From Bacteroidota bacterium (GTDB taxonomy: Bacteria > Bacteroidota > Bacteroidia > Chitinophagales > Chitinophagaceae): a stretch of 43,752 bases of DNA. Made by a program: the position numbers and the translations under genes. The notes beneath the pieces are model-generated. The model saw nothing but the letters and a program-made list of their open reading frames with translations. It was not told where the DNA came from and made no database searches. The DNA lies in NCBI GenBank assembly GCA_026391125.1, contig JAPLEO010000055.1, positions 1 to 43,752 of the forward strand, given 5' to 3'. Numbering within the stretch: position 1 is the stretch's first letter; each line of letters starts with the position of its first letter. Below are positions 1 to 9,151 of this stretch, one piece after another.

Positions 1-37
1 ACTATCCTGCGTTTCGAACTGCTACCTTTAAGTTATC

Positions 38-1588
38 ATGAGGCGGCGAATAAAATATTATCGACTAATTTGGATCAAGCACGATCTGCCTGCAGGGTTG
101 TCTGTATTTTTAGTTGCATTGCCACTTTGCCTCGGAATTGCATTAGCATCTGGTGCGCCGCTATATGCAGGGCTATTGTCGGGAATAATCGGTGGTCTTG
201 TAGTATCATTGTTCAGTGGGTCACAATTGGGTGTATCCGGACCCGCAGCGGGTCTTACTACAATTGTAGCAGCCTCTATTATTTCTTTAGGAGATTTCAA
301 GATCTTTTTATTGGCTGTGATGGTTGCTGGATTTTTTCAAATAGTTTTAGGTGTTTTAAAACTTGGGGTAATTGCAAATTACTTTCCTTCATCAGTGATT
401 AAAGGAATGTTGGCTGCAATTGGTATTATTTTGATCTCCAAACAAATTCCTTTAGCACTTGGTTACGATCAACCTGATTTTTGGACAAGTGGATTTTTGA
501 ATCTTTTCACAAAGCAACATATTCTTGGGAATCTTTCTGCATTTAGTGAGCATATTACACTCGGTGTGATACTCATTTCAGTTGTTTCATTGATGATCAT
601 GATTTTAATGCAACAGTCGTTTGCACAAAAACTCAAAATTTTACCAGCACCATTAGTTGTGGTGATTAGCGGAATTCTTCTAAATCTTTTATTTTCAAAC
701 ATCGATAACGGGATGACCTTGAAGCCATCTCAATTAGTAAATATTCCAAGTAATATTTTCAATAGTATTTCCTTTCCGGTTTTTTCAAAATTATTTTCTA
801 CTATAGAAATTTGGAAAGATGGGGCGATCATCGGCCTTTTGGCAACATTAGAAACTTTATTGTGTTCAGAAGCGATCGACAAATTAGATAAGAGAAATCG
901 AATAACACCAGTGAATCGTGAGTTGATTGCACAAGGTTTGGGAAATATGCTTTGTGGTATGTTGGGCGCAATTCCAATGACAGCAGTGGTTGTGAGAGGA
1001 GCTGCAAACGTAGATGCGGGCGGACGTACAAAATTATCAGCATTTACCCACGGGCTGTTTTTGTTGTTAGCTGTATTGTTTGTTCCATTTTTATTAAACA
1101 AAATTCCTTATGCCTCACTAGCTGCAATTTTATTAATCACTGGATTTAATCTTACAAAGCCAAAACTGTACAGAAATATGTGGAGTCTTGGCAGAAAACA
1201 GTTTATTCCATTTGCTATTACTATTCTGGTCATATTAATGACCGATCTACTGGTAGGAGTAAGCATAGGATTGCTGATTTCAATTTATTATATCATACTC
1301 AACAATTTTAAGACCGATTACCTGATCACTCAAACGAAAAAGTACGAAACCGAGTTTTATACCATCAATTTAAACAGTAACGTTACCTTTTTGAATAAAG
1401 TCAAACTTAGGAAAGCACTAGACCAAATTCCTGAATATAGCAGTTTGACGATCGACGGGAGCAATTCGGATTTTGTAGACTATGATATTCTGGAAATTAT
1501 TAGCGAATATGCCAATAAAGCGCATGACCGGCATATAGAATTGCACTTAGAAGGCATTCAGAAAGTGAATGTTACCGCAGTTCACTAA
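38..1588 (+). CDS. SulP-family inorganic anion transporter
   Basis: A 516-residue multi-spanning inner-membrane protein. The N-terminal DLPAGLSVFLVALPLCLGIALASG stretch (about residues 15-40), followed by GLLSGIIGG and GVSGPAAGLT, is the classic SulP transmembrane core. Family members move sulfate, bicarbonate or other anions, usually with Na+ or H+. About 10-12 hydrophobic segments run to residue ~425. A short hydrophilic tail (~430-516) looks like a reduced STAS domain, including a LTIDGSNSDFVDYD strand-loop. In Bacteroidota such genes often sit beside a carbonic anhydrase, but the preceding gene is outside the window, so bicarbonate is only a guess as substrate. The start codon is the first ATG of the frame, and the first transmembrane motif follows at the normal distance. 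Confidence 0.9.
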   Translation: MRRRIKYYRLIWIKHDLPAGLSVFLVALPLCLGIALASGAPLYAGLLSGIIGGLVVSLFSGSQLGVSGPAAGLTTIVAASIISLGDFKIFLLAVMVAGFFQIVLGVLKLGVIANYFPSSVIKGMLAAIGIILISKQIPLALGYDQPDFWTSGFLNLFTKQHILGNLSAFSEHITLGVILISVVSLMIMILMQQSFAQKLKILPAPLVVVISGILLNLLFSNIDNGMTLKPSQLVNIPSNIFNSISFPVFSKLFSTIEIWKDGAIIGLLATLETLLCSEAIDKLDKRNRITPVNRELIAQGLGNMLCGMLGAIPMTAVVVRGAANVDAGGRTKLSAFTHGLFLLLAVLFVPFLLNKIPYASLAAILLITGFNLTKPKLYRNMWSLGRKQFIPFAITILVILMTDLLVGVSIGLLISIYYIILNNFKTDYLITQTKKYETEFYTINLNSNVTFLNKVKLRKALDQIPEYSSLTIDGSNSDFVDYDILEIISEYANKAHDRHIELHLEGIQKVNVTAVH

Positions 1589-1595
1589 TTTCTGC

Positions 1596-1603
1596 TACTT
1601 TTG
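1596..1603 (+). promoter_or_regulatory. Candidate Bacteroidota -7 element upstream of fabV
   Basis: TACTTTTG matches the Bacteroidota -7 consensus TAnnTTTG. It lies just after the SulP stop and about 90 bases before the fabV start. No convincing -33 TTG is present at the usual distance, so this rests on one element only. Confidence 0.35.
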
Positions 1604-1692
1604 CTCGGATAATTAAAAAAAACAACAGGCGGTTGACTAGCTAATTACTGATTCAATACGCCATTTTTTTAAAGCATAGACGAATAAAATTT

Positions 1693-2886
1693 ATGGTTAT
1701 AGAGCCCCGAATGCGCGGATTTATTTGTTTGACTGCTCACCCACTAGGTTGTGAGAAAAATGTAGTTGAACAGATAGAGTATGTAAAATCGAAAGGTACT
1801 ATTGAAGGGCCTAAGAATGTACTTGTTATTGGCGCATCTACGGGTTTTGGACTTGCGTCTAGAATTACTGCTGCCTTTGGTTCGGATGCTGCAACGATTG
1901 GTGTTTTTTTCGAAAAACCTCCAGTAGAAGGTAAAACAGCAACTCCAGGATGGTACAATAGCGCTGCTTTTCAAAAACACGCTGAAGCCGCTGGTTTGTA
2001 TGCTAAGAGTATCAATGGAGATGCATTTTCAGATGAAATCAAAACTAGAACCATTAACCTAATCAAGAAAGACCTTGGTAAAATTGATTTGGTGATTTAT
2101 AGTTTGGCTTCACCAGTTCGTTTACATCCAATTACTGGCGTATTGCACCGTTCAGTTTTAAAGCCGATAGCAGATACTTATACCAATAAAACAGTTGATT
2201 TTCATACAGGAATTGTAACAACAATTTCAATTGATCCTTGTACAGAGGAAGATATTGCAAATACTGTTGCAGTGATGGGTGGTGAAGATTGGGAAATGTG
2301 GATCGATGCGATGAAAGCCGCAGACGTTCTGGCACCCAATGCATTGACCCTAGCTTATTCTTATATCGGACCATCATTAACAGAAGCTGTTTACCGTAAA
2401 GGAACAATTGGAAGAGCAAAAGACCATTTGGAAGCAACAGCTTTCAAGATTGCAGATAAATTGAAACCTACTGGTGGCAATGCTTATGTGTCTGTCAATA
2501 AAGCGCTAGTTACACAAGCAAGCTCAGCAATTCCAGTGATCCCATTGTATATTTCACTGCTTTATAAAGTGATGAAAAAAGATGGCAATCATGAGGGTTG
2601 TATTGAACAAATTCAAAGACTATTCAAAGATCGCTTATATACCTCTAAAGAAATTCCTGTGGATGAGAAGGGAAGGATAAGGATTGATGATTGGGAAATG
2701 CTAGAATCTGTTCAAAGCCAGGTCTCAGAACTTTGGCCAATCGCAAGCACCGAAACCCTTCCTTCAATTGGAGATTTGCAGGGTTATAAAAGCGAATTTT
2801 TAAGCTTATTTGGTTTTGGACTAGAGGGTATCGATTATAGCATTGATTCAAACGAAAACTTACCAATTAGTGGCTTGGTAGAATAA
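1693..2886 (+). CDS. fabV: Trans-2-enoyl-ACP/CoA reductase FabV
   Basis: A 397-residue NADH-dependent enoyl reductase of the FabV/TER family, which performs the last reductive step of fatty-acid elongation or reduces crotonyl-CoA-type substrates in the cytosol. It opens with the family-typical MVIEPRMRGFICLTAHPLGC. The nucleotide-binding loop GASTGFGLASR is at 48-58. The catalytic Tyr-x8-Lys motif is Y234 to K243 (YRKGTIGRAK). Length is normal for the family (~400). It stands alone, with a candidate promoter in front and a strong intrinsic terminator directly behind. FabV is an alternative to FabI and is intrinsically insensitive to triclosan in characterised members (family knowledge). Whether the substrate here is ACP- or CoA-bound cannot be told from sequence. 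Confidence 0.95.
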   Translation: MVIEPRMRGFICLTAHPLGCEKNVVEQIEYVKSKGTIEGPKNVLVIGASTGFGLASRITAAFGSDAATIGVFFEKPPVEGKTATPGWYNSAAFQKHAEAAGLYAKSINGDAFSDEIKTRTINLIKKDLGKIDLVIYSLASPVRLHPITGVLHRSVLKPIADTYTNKTVDFHTGIVTTISIDPCTEEDIANTVAVMGGEDWEMWIDAMKAADVLAPNALTLAYSYIGPSLTEAVYRKGTIGRAKDHLEATAFKIADKLKPTGGNAYVSVNKALVTQASSAIPVIPLYISLLYKVMKKDGNHEGCIEQIQRLFKDRLYTSKEIPVDEKGRIRIDDWEMLESVQSQVSELWPIASTETLPSIGDLQGYKSEFLSLFGFGLEGIDYSIDSNENLPISGLVE

Positions 2887-2908
2887 GATATTCAGATAGA
2901 TTATATTT

Positions 2909-2954
2909 TCCTGCAAGTGGCTTTCATTAGAAAGTGATTTGCAGGATTTTTTTT
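2909..2954 (+). terminator. Rho-independent terminator of fabV
   Basis: Perfect 8-bp arms TCCTGCAA (2909-2916) and TTGCAGGA (2939-2946) enclose an inner CTTTC/GAAAG stem and are followed at once by eight T residues (2947-2954). It begins 22 bases after the fabV stop. The opposite strand has no T-tract, so it should act only on plus-strand transcripts, not on hypE. Confidence 0.85.
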
Positions 2955-2958
2955 GCGC

Positions 2959-3978
2959 CTAGCAGATCCTTGGAAGTTGTTCACCTGTTAAATAGCCAAC
3001 TACACGGTGACCACCAATCCGGCTTTTCATCATTACTTTTCCTGGATGCGAATCTGTTACTTCGCCAATTATTCTAGCGTTTAATCCGTTCTCATCTTTC
3101 TGTAACAATTCTAAGGCCTTGTTGGCTGCTTCCTTCTTAACTATTGCAACAAAGAGCCCTTCGTTGGCAACGTATAAAGGATCTAGTCCAAGCATCTCGC
3201 AAGCGCCTTCTACCTGTTCGTCAATTGGGATACTATTTTGATCGATTACAAAACCTAATTTTCTAATTTCTGCTAATTCGTTTAATACGCTAGCTAATCC
3301 ACCTCTTGTTGGGTCGCGCAAAAACTTGATGTCATTTCCAAGAGCTTCAATCAAAGAAAGTATGGTATGGTTTAAATTATTGGAATCACTTACAATATCG
3401 GTTTCAAATTCTAATCCTTCGCGTTTACTCATGATAGCAATACCATGCTGCGCCAGATTTCCGCTTAAAATAATTTGATCACCAGCTTCGATTCTATTAT
3501 GATGGATATTTGCTTTAGGATGAATGATTCCAATGCCAGATGTATTGATGAAAATTTGATCACCCTTTCCTCTTTCAACTACTTTAGTATCTCCCGTCAC
3601 AATTTTTACGCCTGCTTTATCTATTGCTTTTTTAATACCGTTCAGGACGATCCAAAACGACTCCATCGTCATGCCTTCTTCAATAATAAATGCAAGCGAT
3701 AAATATTTGGCTTCAGCACCACACATGGCTAGATCATTCACTGTTCCATATATCGCTAATTCGCCAATATTGCCACCAGGGAAAAAGATAGGGGAGATGA
3801 CATAACTATCAGTACTAAATGCGGTTTTACCTTCTAATGAAAAACTCGCTCCATCATGTTGTTGATCGAGCATGTCGTTTTTTAAGATATCAAACACACC
3901 GCTTTGTAATAATCGATGTGTTAATAAACCACCACTGCCATGCCCCAATGTAATAACATCAAAGTCGAATTTGGGCAT
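2959..3978 (-). CDS. hypE: [NiFe]-hydrogenase maturation protein HypE
   Basis: HypE dehydrates a thiocarboxamide on its own C-terminal cysteine to make the cyanide ligands of the [NiFe] active site, using carbamoyl from HypF. The protein ends in the diagnostic PRIC, so the acceptor cysteine is present. ITLGHGSGG lies at the N-terminus and DPTRGGLASVLNELAE in the middle. I place the start at the ATG at 3978, giving MPKFDFDVITLGHGSGG and 339 residues, the usual size. The frame stays open further upstream to 4092 but that part overlaps hypD and looks non-homologous. It is the last gene of the minus-strand hyp operon, 64 bases after hypD. Confidence 0.95.
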   Translation of the reverse strand: MPKFDFDVITLGHGSGGLLTHRLLQSGVFDILKNDMLDQQHDGASFSLEGKTAFSTDSYVISPIFFPGGNIGELAIYGTVNDLAMCGAEAKYLSLAFIIEEGMTMESFWIVLNGIKKAIDKAGVKIVTGDTKVVERGKGDQIFINTSGIGIIHPKANIHHNRIEAGDQIILSGNLAQHGIAIMSKREGLEFETDIVSDSNNLNHTILSLIEALGNDIKFLRDPTRGGLASVLNELAEIRKLGFVIDQNSIPIDEQVEGACEMLGLDPLYVANEGLFVAIVKKEAANKALELLQKDENGLNARIIGEVTDSHPGKVMMKSRIGGHRVVGYLTGEQLPRIC

Positions 3979-4042
3979 TGGACAAGATAACTCGAAACTA
4001 TTTTGATTTGTCAATTTGATAAGTTTTAAATCAGTCAATCGT

Positions 4043-5140
4043 TTATGCTTGAATGGTATCTGAACTATAATGATAATAGGCCGCACATGCACCTTCGCTA
4101 CTTACCATTGGAGCGCCCAGCGGATGCTCAGGTTTACATTTTGTGCCAAAATTTGGACATTGTTTTGGTTTCTTTAATCCCTTCATAATGTCGCCACTGA
4201 TACACTCTTTATTCTCTTCTGCAAAAGGAATATCGATATTAAATTTTAAGCGAGCATTATACCATTTATATTTTTCGTTTACTTCAAACCCGCTCTGAGG
4301 GATACTTCCAATGCCCCTCCAAACCCTGTCACTTACTGAAAATACTTTTTCAATGGTTTCCCTTGCCATTTTATTACCCTCTCTTAAAACGGCTCTTGCG
4401 TATTGATTCTCTACTTTAAATTCACCCTTCTCCAATTGTTTTACTGCCATTAGAATTCCTTGCAATAAATCTACTGGCTCAAAACCTGTAACAACTATTG
4501 GGATTTGATATTTTTCTGCAACAGGATAATATTCATCTAATCCCATGATCGTACAAACATGTCCAGCTGCTAAAAACGCATCAATAACATTAGCATCATC
4601 ACTTAAAATGGCTTCCATTGCTGGTGGGACCAAAACGTGCGATGCAAGGATGCTATAATTCAAAACATTTTGTTGGGCTGCATGTACAACGCTAAGCGCA
4701 TTTGCAGGTGCAGTAGTTTCAAAGCCAACTGCGAAAAAAATAACTTCTTTTGTTGGATTTGCTTTTGCCAAATCAACTGCTTCAAGAGGCGAATACATGA
4801 TTCTCACATCGGCACCTGAGGCTTTTGCTTCCAATAAACTTTTCTTGCTACCCGGTACACGCAACATATCTCCAAAGGAGCACAAAATATGATTGGGTTG
4901 TTCTGCAAGCCACACTGCTTCATCTATTACACTCACACTGGTAACACAAACAGGGCATCCGGGTCCGTGCACCATCGTGATCTTTTCAGGCAACATATCA
5001 AGTATACCATTCTTAACTAGGCTATGTGTTTGTCCCCCGCAGATCTCCATCAGGGTCCAGTTTTTTGTAGTGATTCTGTGTAATTCCTGAATGTATTCTT
5101 TCACTAATTCAGGATCTCTATATTCTGATAAAAATTTCAT
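4043..5140 (-). CDS. hypD: [NiFe]-hydrogenase maturation protein HypD
   Basis: HypD is the 4Fe-4S scaffold that, with HypC, assembles the Fe(CN)2CO unit of the hydrogenase active site. At 365 residues it is of family length. It shows EICGGQTHS (C34), [10 protein letters not shown] (C62, C65), the GFETTAP motif and the C-terminal cysteine-rich segment around CISGDIMKG and [22 protein letters not shown] that binds the cluster. It sits between hypC (9-base gap) and hypE in the minus-strand operon. All expected cysteines appear present, so it should be functional. Confidence 0.96.
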   Translation of the reverse strand: MKFLSEYRDPELVKEYIQELHRITTKNWTLMEICGGQTHSLVKNGILDMLPEKITMVHGPGCPVCVTSVSVIDEAVWLAEQPNHILCSFGDMLRVPGSKKSLLEAKASGADVRIMYSPLEAVDLAKANPTKEVIFFAVGFETTAPANALSVVHAAQQNVLNYSILASHVLVPPAMEAILSDDANVIDAFLAAGHVCTIMGLDEYYPVAEKYQIPIVVTGFEPVDLLQGILMAVKQLEKGEFKVENQYARAVLREGNKMARETIEKVFSVSDRVWRGIGSIPQSGFEVNEKYKWYNARLKFNIDIPFAEENKECISGDIMKGLKKPKQCPNFGTKCKPEHPLGAPMVSSEGACAAYYHYSSDTIQA

Positions 5141-5149
5141 GAGTGCAAT

Positions 5150-5416
5150 TTATATTTGTGGGGAATCTGGGGTTTCTAATTCTTCAACTTCACCCATGCT
5201 TTTTAAATAGCTAAAAGTGAGTTTAGCTTCTTCTTCATCAACTACATTAATCGCAACTCCAACATGTACTAATACATAGTCGCCCACTTTTGCTTCAGGC
5301 ACCATATAAAGGTTTACGATCTTCATAATGCCCCCAAAAGACACTTTTCCTTTTCTGAAAGTTTCATCTAGTTGCTCGGTTATTGCAACAATTTTTCCGG
5401 GAATAGCTAAGCACAT
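5150..5416 (-). CDS. hypC: HypC/HybG/HupF-family hydrogenase chaperone
   Basis: An 88-residue chaperone beginning MCLAIPGKIV, the family signature. Cys2 contacts the iron of the nascent cofactor and passes it from HypD to the precursor large subunit. It has the normal small beta-barrel core (VSFGGIMKIVNLYMVPEAKVGDYVLVHVG) and a short acidic tail. It is placed between hypF and hypD, as usual. Only one hypC-type gene is present, so it presumably serves HyaB alone. Confidence 0.95.
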   Translation of the reverse strand: MCLAIPGKIVAITEQLDETFRKGKVSFGGIMKIVNLYMVPEAKVGDYVLVHVGVAINVVDEEEAKLTFSYLKSMGEVEELETPDSPQI

Positions 5417-5450
5417 AAGCGTTTGTTTTATTGTGGGTAAATACTGTCTA

Positions 5451-7739
5451 TTATTTGTTTAAGTGATGTTCTCCGAATTTGCTAAACCATGCCATTTGTC
5501 CCATGCTGATACATTCGTCATTCGGACTCAATTGCAAATGAAAATACAATTGCCGTTTGTGTTGAAGTATTTCAATGATCATATCAACCAATAATGCATT
5601 TTGAAAAACTCCGCCACTAAAGGCAATTTTGTCTATAAAAAAATGATTACTTGTTCTTGCAATTGCTTTTGCCAATGAATAAAAGAACTTCCAAGCAATC
5701 ACTTCATTTGATTCTTTCTGAAACCAATCATGAATTAATTCATTGATTAAAACAGACCAATCTAAAACGCCCTCATTTAAAGGTAAATGGTAATAATCAT
5801 AACTACGACTTTTGCATTTTTTAGCCAAAGATTCTAATAGCATGGCTGACTCACCCTCGTAAGAACAAACTGGCATTAATCCAAGAATGCATGCAATAGC
5901 ATCTATTAATCTTCCCATGCTACTCGTATTCACTTTATTGGGTTGACTAAGGACCTGTTTATAGTATTTCCATTCTGCTTCCGTAAAATGTTTTTGTATT
6001 AGGTTTTGTGCTAGGGGAAAGTTTTCAAGAATACTCAATGCACTTAGCCTTGGTTCCTTACTCATTTTATCGCCCAATAACTGAGGAAAATATTTTAAAT
6101 GCGCTGCTCTTTTTATTTCACCCTGATCATATATAAATACTTCACCTCCCCAAATTTGTTCATCTGTTCCATAGCCCGCACCATCCCAAATAATGCCTAG
6201 TATCGGTTCATTAATATCGAGTAATTTATTTTCTGCCATAACAGCAGCGAAATGGGCTTCGTGGTGTTGTATACTGGTAACACTGGCATGGTATTTATTA
6301 GAGAGTTCTAATCCCTTTTCAGTAACATGATAGCGTGGATGTTTATCAACCAAAATGTGTTCAGGAGTAAAGTTGAGAAGGCCTGAAACATGCTTTAGTG
6401 CTGTATCATAGCTATCCTGTGATTCAACAGATTCTTGGTCGCCTAAAAACTGACTGATGAACAACTGACTATCTTTGGCAATGGCGAATGCTGCTTTTAA
6501 TTCGGCACCCATTGCAAGTGTATTAGTCGTTAAATTAGGGATGGTGACTGGATAATAATTAGGTGCAAGTCCGCGACTTCTACGAAGAATAATTTTTTGA
6601 CCCCGAGTACTCACTTGCAAAACTGAATCATCTTGGGGTGCCACTATTTCTCGATCGTATGTAAGTACAAAATCTGCAATAGTTGAAAGCCATTTTATTG
6701 CATCATCATCTTTATAAATAATGGGTGAGCCACTGATATTTGCAGAAGTAGCAATTAATGGTTTTCCGAATTTATCAGCGATTAATTGTAATAATGCAGA
6801 AGATGGTAACATGGCGCCGATAGTATGTAGATCAGGCGCTATTCGATCGGTGTACATTCCATTCTCAGGGTATGATTTTAGAGAACACAACACAATTGGT
6901 GCAGATTTATCTTTTAAGTATGTAAGTTCTAATGCACTAACTGATAAATCGGCATAGGCCATTTCTATATCTGCATATAAAATGGCAAATGGTTTTGATG
7001 GCCTAAATTTTCTATTTCTTAATGTTTTGATTGTTTTGTCATTCGTTGCATCACATAGTAGCAAGTAACCACCAATTCCTTTGATCGCAACAATCTTTCC
7101 TTCAAATAAAAGGGCAACAATATTTACGATATAATCTTTTTGATTGCAGACAATCTCTGAGCCATCTTTCTCGAAAAGATGCATTTCTATACAGCAATTC
7201 CCACAACTATTTGTTTGACTATGATACCTATGTTCCTCAATACTTTTATATTCTGAAAGGCAACTTTTACATTGTTGTAATTCTTGCATGGTTGTGTTCT
7301 CTCGATCGTAGGGTAATTGAGAGATGATAGAATACCTTGGACCACAATTCACACATGTTGTGAATGGGTATTGGTACCGCCTATTTTTTGGAGATTTGAT
7401 TTCTCTCCGGCAGTCCTCACAGATACTGATGTCTGGAGTCACAAGCATTTGAAACGTATTAATACTTTCACTTTTGTGAATGTAAAAACCTTTCTCAATT
7501 TTTTTTGTATTCTGTGAAATGCTATGAGTCGTAATGAATGCTTGAGGTGGTGGTTGTTTGATCAATGTTTGATAGAAACAATCGATGGTGTCTTCATGTC
7601 CAGCACAATAGATATGAACGCCATCTAGTCCATTATTTACATATCCATCAATTTGAAATTTGGATGCCAGTTTATGAACATAAGGTCGAAAGCCCACTCC
7701 CTGAACAATCCCAGTGATATGAATATGAAATGCCGGCAT
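5451..7739 (-). CDS. hypF: Carbamoyltransferase HypF
   Basis: A 762-residue enzyme that converts carbamoyl phosphate and ATP to a carbamoyl-adenylate and loads it onto HypE as cyanide precursor. Domains in order: acylphosphatase-like (about 1-90, with GIVQGVGFRPYVHKLA); two zinc-finger-like Cys pairs (CEDC, CVNC, CKSC, CGNC, about 100-195); a YrdC-like domain (about 200-385, with SANISGSPI); and a Kae1-like C-terminal domain carrying HHEAH and a GYGTD loop. Length and motif order match intact HypF. It is the third gene of the hyp operon, separated by 10 bases from hypB. Confidence 0.95.
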   Translation of the reverse strand: MPAFHIHITGIVQGVGFRPYVHKLASKFQIDGYVNNGLDGVHIYCAGHEDTIDCFYQTLIKQPPPQAFITTHSISQNTKKIEKGFYIHKSESINTFQMLVTPDISICEDCRREIKSPKNRRYQYPFTTCVNCGPRYSIISQLPYDRENTTMQELQQCKSCLSEYKSIEEHRYHSQTNSCGNCCIEMHLFEKDGSEIVCNQKDYIVNIVALLFEGKIVAIKGIGGYLLLCDATNDKTIKTLRNRKFRPSKPFAILYADIEMAYADLSVSALELTYLKDKSAPIVLCSLKSYPENGMYTDRIAPDLHTIGAMLPSSALLQLIADKFGKPLIATSANISGSPIIYKDDDAIKWLSTIADFVLTYDREIVAPQDDSVLQVSTRGQKIILRRSRGLAPNYYPVTIPNLTTNTLAMGAELKAAFAIAKDSQLFISQFLGDQESVESQDSYDTALKHVSGLLNFTPEHILVDKHPRYHVTEKGLELSNKYHASVTSIQHHEAHFAAVMAENKLLDINEPILGIIWDGAGYGTDEQIWGGEVFIYDQGEIKRAAHLKYFPQLLGDKMSKEPRLSALSILENFPLAQNLIQKHFTEAEWKYYKQVLSQPNKVNTSSMGRLIDAIACILGLMPVCSYEGESAMLLESLAKKCKSRSYDYYHLPLNEGVLDWSVLINELIHDWFQKESNEVIAWKFFYSLAKAIARTSNHFFIDKIAFSGGVFQNALLVDMIIEILQHKRQLYFHLQLSPNDECISMGQMAWFSKFGEHHLNK

Positions 7740-7749
7740 GGGAGCTGAT

Positions 7750-8490
7750 TTAAGCAGGCGTTAATACTTTGCTTTTTAACCAGTCGTACCATTGTTGCAT
7801 CCCTTCACCACTTGTACAGCTCAATTCAATAATTTCTAATGAAGGATTTACTTGCCTAGCATATTCTTTTGCTTTTTCAACATTGAACTTTACGTAGGGG
7901 AGTAGATCAGTTTTATTGATGATACAAAGTGTGGATGTATGAAACATGTCAGGATACTTGAGCGGTTTATCTTCTCCTTCAGTAACACTGATCACAACTG
8001 CTCTTTCTTGTTCGCCCAAATCAAACATGGCTGGGCATACTAGGTTGCCCACATTCTCGATAAACAATACAGAGTCTGCCGAAAGTTTCATGCCTTGTAC
8101 AGCATGTAAAACCATATGAGCGTCAAGATGACAACCCTTACCTGTATTAATTTGAGTTACTTTGGTACCCGTTGCATGTATACGGTCTGCATCATTTGCA
8201 GTTTGTTGGTCGCCCTCAATTACTGCGAACGAAAGGGTTCCTTTTAGATCTGTTAGTGTTCTTTCTAGCAAGCTTGTTTTTCCTGAGCCAGGAGAGCTAA
8301 CTAAATTTATGGCGAGGATATTTCGGCCCTCAAAAAAACCTCTATTTCTAGCAGCCAATAGGTTGTTTTCTTGAAGTATATCCTGTTCAACATCAACGAT
8401 GGTCTTGCCAGTCTTTTGGGTATTCTCATGACTATGCCCATGGTCGTGTTCGTGGTGAGAAGTGGGTCCACACCCGCAGGTTGCACACAT
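7750..8490 (-). CDS. hypB: Hydrogenase nickel incorporation GTPase HypB
   Basis: A 246-residue metallochaperone GTPase that delivers nickel to the large subunit together with HypA. The N-terminus carries the high-affinity metal motif CATCGCGP (C2, C5, C7), then a short His-rich stretch (about residues 11-21) that could store or buffer nickel. The P-loop SSPGSGKTS lies at 65-73. The interface metal site GKGCHLDAHMV and the NKTDLLPY guanine-specificity motif are present. It is 19 bases downstream of hypA. The His-rich part is modest compared with rhizobial HypB proteins. Confidence 0.96.
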   Translation of the reverse strand: MCATCGCGPTSHHEHDHGHSHENTQKTGKTIVDVEQDILQENNLLAARNRGFFEGRNILAINLVSSPGSGKTSLLERTLTDLKGTLSFAVIEGDQQTANDADRIHATGTKVTQINTGKGCHLDAHMVLHAVQGMKLSADSVLFIENVGNLVCPAMFDLGEQERAVVISVTEGEDKPLKYPDMFHTSTLCIINKTDLLPYVKFNVEKAKEYARQVNPSLEIIELSCTSGEGMQQWYDWLKSKVLTPA

Positions 8491-8509
8491 ATTGTTCTAT
8501 TTATTTCTT

Positions 8510-8854
8510 CTAATCTGGTAGAACCAAAGACTTTACTTTGAGTTCTTTGCCTCTAACTATTTCTGCTAGATGGCTTTTGCAATTGGGGCAACTGTCGTAT
8601 AATTGAACCATTTTAAAATGGGTATCACAGTCGCTACACCTTGCACTTCCTTCAATCCGATTCACTTTTCTGTTGGCTTTCTCTAATATAGTTCTTTTTA
8701 CTGCTTGTTGCCAAGCAAAGTCGAAAGAATCCATATCAATGCCAGATAAGCAGCCAATATCCAACTCTATTTCTTCGATTGCTGATGCATGATGCTTAGC
8801 CGCCTCTTTGGTAGCTAAATCAACAATGCTCATAACGATAGATAATTCATGCAT
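8510..8854 (-). CDS. hypA: Hydrogenase nickel insertion protein HypA
   Basis: A 114-residue nickel chaperone starting MHELSIV, where the N-terminal Met-His-Glu binds Ni. The zinc site is formed by two Cys pairs, C73/C76 (CSDC) and C89/C92 (CPNC). It works with HypB in nickel delivery to HyaB. It lies 11 bases downstream of a tiny membrane-protein gene and should be co-transcribed with it from the divergent intergenic region. Confidence 0.95.
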   Translation of the reverse strand: MHELSIVMSIVDLATKEAAKHHASAIEEIELDIGCLSGIDMDSFDFAWQQAVKRTILEKANRKVNRIEGSARCSDCDTHFKMVQLYDSCPNCKSHLAEIVRGKELKVKSLVLPD

Positions 8855-8865
8855 GGAGCTTCTTA

Positions 8866-9057
8866 CTAAGATTTGCTCTTTCTGCGCTCTCTGATGATAT
8901 ACACTGTTACAGCAGCTAATACACTCAAAGTGATGATGGCATGTTGTGGCTCAGAAAAGTAGTGGATAATGGTATAACCATCAGTTCCACCATGTCCTGG
9001 ATGAGCCCAAGTTAAAGCTGGAATTAACAATGCGAGGGAAGCAGTCAATTTTTTCAT
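8866..9057 (-). CDS. Small HPGHG membrane protein linked to hydrogenase genes
   Basis: Using the ATG at 9057 gives a 63-residue protein. It has a typical signal peptide (MKKLTASLALLIPALTWA), a predicted mature N-terminus AHPGHGGTDGYTIIHYF, one transmembrane helix (about residues 40-56, HAIITLSVLAAVTVYIIR) and a basic RERRKSKS tail. The frame is open to 9150, but the extra 31 residues look random and a signal peptide would then be internal. The His-rich mature N-terminus recalls the start of HupE/UreJ nickel transporters, but five of the six helices would be missing. It is the first gene of the hyp operon. A role in metal handling or as a hydrogenase accessory is a guess. Confidence 0.7.
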   Translation of the reverse strand: MKKLTASLALLIPALTWAHPGHGGTDGYTIIHYFSEPQHAIITLSVLAAVTVYIIRERRKSKS

Positions 9058-9115
9058 ATGGAAAGTTTTATATGATTTTCTACTGCAATGTAATTCATGA
9101 ATATTCCTAGAAACA

Positions 9116-9127
9116 TGACTTAAATCA
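9116..9127. promoter_or_regulatory. FNR-like palindrome 1 in the hyp/hya intergenic region
   Basis: TGACTTAAATCA has TGAC and ATCA half-sites with a 4-base spacer, one mismatch from a perfect TGAT-N4-ATCA core of the Crp/FNR family. Its centre is 22 bases from the centre of the second palindrome, about two helical turns. It could serve the leftward hyp operon, the rightward hya operon or both. Confidence 0.4.
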
Positions 9128-9137
9128 TATACCCCTG

Positions 9138-9149
9138 TGATAACGATCA
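9138..9149. promoter_or_regulatory. FNR-like palindrome 2 in the hyp/hya intergenic region
   Basis: TGATAACGATCA is a perfect TGAT-N4-ATCA inverted repeat, the core of the FNR consensus TTGAT-N4-ATCAA. Its centre (9143.5) lies about 41-42 bases before the transcription start inferred from the TAATTTG element at 9173-9179, which is where class II Crp/FNR activators sit. Confidence 0.5.
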
Positions 9150-9151
9150 TG

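Noticed and set aside
3979..4092. Longer HypE start at 4092
   Set aside because: The extra 38 residues overlap the hypD coding sequence and lack family resemblance; MPKFDFDVITLGHGSGG at 3978 fits the family.
9058..9150. Longer start for the HPGHG protein at 9150
   Set aside because: It would bury a clear signal peptide inside the protein and would run through both regulatory palindromes.
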